Shown: piece by piece, positions 60,358 to 64,000 of the stretch
Numbering within the stretch: position 1 is the stretch's first letter
Layout: each line of letters starts with the position of its first letter
Origin: Mermis nigrescens
Lineage: Eukaryota; Nematoda; Enoplea; Mermithida; Mermithidae
Assembly: GCA_036768485.1 (NCBI GenBank)
Contig: JAVLUZ010000154.1
Location: 47,539,786-47,603,785 of the forward strand
Direction: 5' to 3'
DNA length: 64,000 nucleotides
Translations under genes and position numbers: made by a program
The notes under the pieces: generated by a model
What the model was told of the DNA's origin: nothing
Database searches by the model: none
Seen by the model: the letters and a program-made list of their open reading frames with translations, nothing else

Positions 60358-61697
60358 AACGCGGCGCTATCATCTTTTCTATACGCTACTTTACACTCTT
60401 ATTTATCATTACTTTACACGCGACTTCCGCGCGAAAAACACGAATTCATCGATTAATCAATTGCTGAATCAGTCAATTATTGGGAACGTTAAACTAACGG
60501 AAAAGCGTTGAAACCGGTAGGACTTTAAGCTCAAAATTTTGAAGTACTCGCTTTACAAATAAGGACAACTATTTATGATGATGGTTACCATACACGGGTA
60601 GCAATCCAATTCTGAAGTTCGATGGGGCCGAATTACCAAAAATCGTATACAAATTCAATTTTGGTGGTCTTTCAGATTCTGGGAGTCCAGACTCCATGAT
60701 CCCCCTGCGCCGATGTTTGATGATGAATTGATGACGCGTCTTACTTGCTTATCGTGCTGCTCATGATACGCGTTTTTATCAATTGTAGATTTCAGCAAGT
60801 GCATATTTCGTTTGTATATTCAATACTTTTTTGAATTTTTGATCGATTTTTGTCTTGCCAAACTTCAAATTTTTTCGATGCAGTGTTTGAAAATTAAAGA
60901 AGTCGGATATTTGACCGTCGAGTTTCAGTTCAACCGGTGTTCCACGAATAAATTCTTTTCATTCATGACATGCGTTTACTGTCAAATAATAGCGTTAAAA
61001 GCAATGCGAAATATAATTCATTCGTGATAGCGTGTCGCTCACAATGACGGCTTAATTAGTGATTATATTTGAATGCTTGCGTTTTTGCGATCGAATTTTA
61101 TATTATCGTATGTCTTTGTAGCAAACAATATGCTAATTTTGTTATTTTTAATTTTTCTCGTGGCTTTACTTCTGTGTTAAATTTCTATAGCGTAGTGATT
61201 ATGCCGCGAATATGCATTGTTCACTCTTTCTTTTTATCACACGTGAGTACTGATCTAGTCAAATAAAATTATAACAATACGATTTAGTGATATTAGTTTA
61301 AGTTATAAGAAACCTTAATGCAAAACAATTACTAATTGATGTTCATTGATGCTTTCACAATTATGTATGACATATTTTAATAAATACCTACATGCAATGA
61401 CGCCGAGCTTATATCAAAATCTTATGTTTACGCACATACTTGATGTTGATTCTTTATCTAGCAATATTTCTATGCAAAAATCGTTTACGAAAATAAGAAA
61501 ATGATATAAGAAATCTAAAATTTAAAGCAGTAAATTGATGATTAATAAAAGATAACGATTTAAAAATTGAACATCAAAAAGGAAGAAAGACTGAAAAGCT
61601 TGAAACGATTATTTTTGGCTATATAACCCTTGTTAGCGTAGTTTAACAATGGAGGTACTATCTAATACCTGAATTAGCTAGCAACGTTGGGTCGGAA
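60358..61697. other. Downstream of unc-87, presumably including its 3' UTR
   Basis: No further coding sequence recognised. A C-tract repeat lies at about 60585-60715 (CCATACACGGGTAGCAATCC). AATAAA-type hexamers occur only far downstream (about 60945 and 61263), so the poly(A) site is unresolved. Confidence 0.5.
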
Positions 61698-62095
61698 CAA
61701 TGCATGATCTGGGGGTTTCACCCTTTCCCCCAGAAAAATTTTCACACTCCACAAAAATTTCCCCCAGCATTGGTGATTTTTTGAAAGTTGCCAAAAATTT
61801 TCTAAAAGTTTGTATAAAAGATGCTTTTTTAAGCGTTTTTAGCTACATATCTATTTGTTCAAAAGCGCAAAATTTTCGGTGCTTCGCGCCATTATAATCA
61901 TGTTTTGACTATATTTTGTTCATTTGTTCAAACTTTTTGATTTTTTTTCCAAATTTTCTTATGTTTTTTATATTCAAGCTAGAAAGATGGAGCATCATCA
62001 GAAACGCTGAAAAACGATGTTTTTGACGCGTACCTCCCATCTTTGGATCCAAAAAAGGCACTTTCCCGCAGAATTCCCATGCTGTGCATGTATGG
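61698..62095 (+). mobile_element. Family B MITE, second complete copy
   Basis: 398 bp, collinear with 1422-1815 throughout (TTTGTATAAAAGATGCTTTT, CTTCGCGCCATTATAA, CCATGCTGTGCATGTATGG). The left end is slightly decayed (CAATGCATG). Flanks TCGGAA and TCGGAC give a TSD of 5-6 bp. Confidence 0.82.
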
Positions 62096-62453
62096 TCGGA
62101 CGGGACCCTCATTTAGGAACATCTCACGCCCAGAATTTCGAATCAAATATTCTTGAATTTCGGTGAGCACCTTTCCATATTATCACTAATTCTAATTTTT
62201 ATCCAAAAATATACGTTAAAAAGAGAATCAGACTGTTCCTTAAGAGTCTGATGATAAAAATACGATCGTTTTTTGGATTAATTTTCCGTTGTTTGTTGTT
62301 TAACATCATTATGCAATATTTTCATGTCTGAAAATTTATCTGTACCCACATGAGAGAAGTAGGTAGACATGTTATTGTCCGAGACCGCTCACTGCAATCG
62401 CATATTTTTTATCAAAGTCGAGAGTTACCAGCGCCCTCTGGGTTTTAATCTGA

Positions 62454-62616
62454 GGTCGTATTCATAAAATCTACCTTGAGGAAGAGTCTACCTGCAGAGA
62501 ATCAGACCTAACTTGAGGTACATTTACGTACTTAAAAATTCTACCTGGGATCATGAATACGAATTTACCTTAAATCAGGCTCTGATAGACAGCTACCTGC
62601 ATTTATGAATACGGTT
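62454..62616. mobile_element. Small MITE with GTATTCATAAA ends
   Basis: 163 bp. GGTCGTATTCATAAAATC and, inverted, AACCGTATTCATAAATGC, with TCTGA at 62449-62453 and 62617-62621. An ATGAATACGAATTTACCT motif in the middle repeats the end sequence. Confidence 0.65.
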
Positions 62617-62899
62617 TCTGAACTGAAAGCCCTTTCTTCCCGAAAATCTTTAGCCATCGATGCTTGACTGACCTATTTTTTACTCAAATAGTTGACTTAA
62701 TAATTTTTACAAATGACAAAATTTTTCTCAGATAGCAAGTATCAATGTTCCCATACCTACAAACTAAAACCCTTAATTGGAGGCCAAAAGGGATTTCCTG
62801 TCCCAGGGTTAAAAATACCAGAGTAATTTTTATCTGCAACGTATTTGTTCTATGATTTTTTGTTTTTATGCAATCTGAACGGGTACAAAATTATCAAAC

Positions 62900-63720
62900 T
62901 TTCAGAGAAATCATAGGCAATGCTACGGGATAGTCCTGCAACACCGCGTGCGGTGTCTGGAGTCTGCGACATCGAGCGAGACCCTTATCTTTTAAACTAG
63001 GCGGGCACCCTGGGTAATTGTTTGTGGTAGGAGTAAATAAGGATTTAAGTTTAAAGACCCATGAAGTAAGGTGCTTTGCAGGATCCCGCCCCTTATTAAT
63101 ATATTTTAGCCGCGGTGAGCCTTCAAAGTTGCGTCCGCTTTTCCGGACGGCCCTTAATAAAGAGGGTTAAGCAACACATTGTAAACACGCGTGCCGCTCA
63201 TTTCAAATATGAACAAGAAAAAGACTAAAAATAATAATAACTTTTTCTATATCATCTAAAATGAATATATCAAAACGATATATAATAAGGGGTAAAGACA
63301 TCTTACATAAAAATATAATAGGTAAGAATCAATAAAAAATTATATGACTAACATTCCCTATGATGTGGAATAATAATCTTCCATTTAATTAACTTATGCA
63401 TGAATGATACTTGATAAAAATAGTGCCAGAAGCACGAAATTCTTTTAAAATAAAGTTATTGACATTAATGAAGTTGTTTGGTGAATCCCAAGGAAGTTGC
63501 TTGTCTCCTACTGGGCGCATCCCCAGGTGGCGGATAGGGGAATGCTCACCAGATATGGTGGGCACTGGGGAAATAAAATACGCAGGGTGGACCAAAACTA
63601 GCAGCAGCACCTGTCAGCCCTGCAAGGGGCAGCTGCAATGGGCGTTTGACAGTAGTAAAGCCGGCCCAACCAGCTCTACAATGGTTAAGCATATAGCCGT
63701 GCTTAAGCATATAGCACATG
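62900..63720 (+). other. GC-rich block of unknown nature, possibly retroelement-derived
   Basis: Two stretches, 62920-63180 (CACCGCGTGCGGTGTCTGG, GCGTCCGCTTTTCCGGACGG) and 63480-63680 (CTACTGGGCGCATCCCCAGG, CCTGCAAGGGGCAGCTGCAA), differ in composition from everything around them and include strong hairpins. A 104-codon frame at 63411-63725 crosses the second, but its N-terminal part comes from AT-rich DNA and I recognise no domain. A structured 5' region of a non-LTR retrotransposon is one possibility. Confidence 0.3.
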
Positions 63721-64000
63721 CTTAAGCGTAGAAACTCTGGAAGTATAGGCGAGAAGCGCCAAACTCGAACGTTCTATTTTAAGCATGGCACGAAGCGCCG
63801 AATTTTGGGCCATACTACTAAACAATAAAGCACGAAAGTATAGGCGCTTAGCGTCGAACTTTTAATGCACAATCGGTTATCCTGGACGGGCGAAATCAAT
63901 TAATTTTCATTGTCTTTTACCTAATTTGTATAAGTAGCTAGCAGCGTCATGTCGGACACCCCCACGCTACACATCTACTGCTCACGGCCTGTTCTATTTT
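63721..64000 (+). repeat. Repeated AAGTATAGGCG motif
   Basis: GGAAGTATAGGCGAGAAGCGCC (63739) and GAAAGTATAGGCGCTTAGCG (63835), each followed by a CGAAC, plus GCACGAAGCGCCGAATTTTG (63789) between them. Probably the edge of an element that continues past the window. Confidence 0.4.

Noticed and set aside
63411..63725. 104-residue frame
   Set aside because: Codons run across an abrupt composition change and no family is recognised. Treated as part of an unknown repeat.

Overview
This is eukaryotic, AT-rich, intron-containing DNA with a very heavy load of transposable elements. Two protein-coding genes can be assembled exon by exon from the sequence. The best guess for the organism is a nematode: the gene at 53.8-60.4 kb encodes seven calponin-like (CLIK) repeats and has no calponin-homology domain in the exons found, which is the architecture of nematode UNC-87, and its start codon is preceded by a TTTTCGCAG acceptor of the type used for spliced-leader trans-splicing. 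A large, repeat-rich nematode genome (for example an enoplean or mermithid type) would fit, but that placement is inference.

Gene 1 is on the minus strand, from about 22.7 kb (candidate first exon) or 15.78 kb (certain exons) down to 1.9 kb. It encodes an Sp-family zinc-finger transcription factor. In order it has an Sp box (PLAMLA), an FQPWKK motif and a WW-containing motif typical of the Sp6-9 (Sp8/buttonhead-like) group, Ala/His/Gln homopolymers, a buttonhead box (CACPNC) and three C2H2 fingers. Finger 1 is split by a 22-nt micro-exon. All intron phases agree. A CpG-dense, non-repetitive block at 22.4-24.8 kb is the probable promoter region.

Gene 2 is on the plus strand, 53876-60357: six coding exons and 426 residues, an UNC-87-like actin-binding protein of the contractile apparatus.

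The introns of gene 1 and nearly all of 26.8-50.8 kb are mobile DNA stacked inside mobile DNA. Several boundaries are fixed by target-site duplications (TSDs). These include a Harbinger-type MITE with a TAA TSD (26813-27465); a hAT element with an 8-bp TSD (30489-33438) that holds a second hAT element (31627-33274); a hAT MITE (43483-45766) that holds another (44883-45679); and a decayed Tc1/mariner copy (48542-49882). There is also a set of foldback elements whose arms are minisatellites, each with a different unit. One of them (34278-35896) has a perfect 9-bp TSD and lies inside another (33558-36310). Three copies of one host element (family X, with about 190-bp terminal inverted repeats) have served as landing pads. 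A near-palindrome with arms of 2-3 kb spans about 40.1-48.1 kb.

No ribosomal RNA, convincing tRNA, CRISPR array, operon or intact transposase was found. Apart from the two genes, open frames in the window look like chance ORFs, minisatellite artefacts or transposase remnants.
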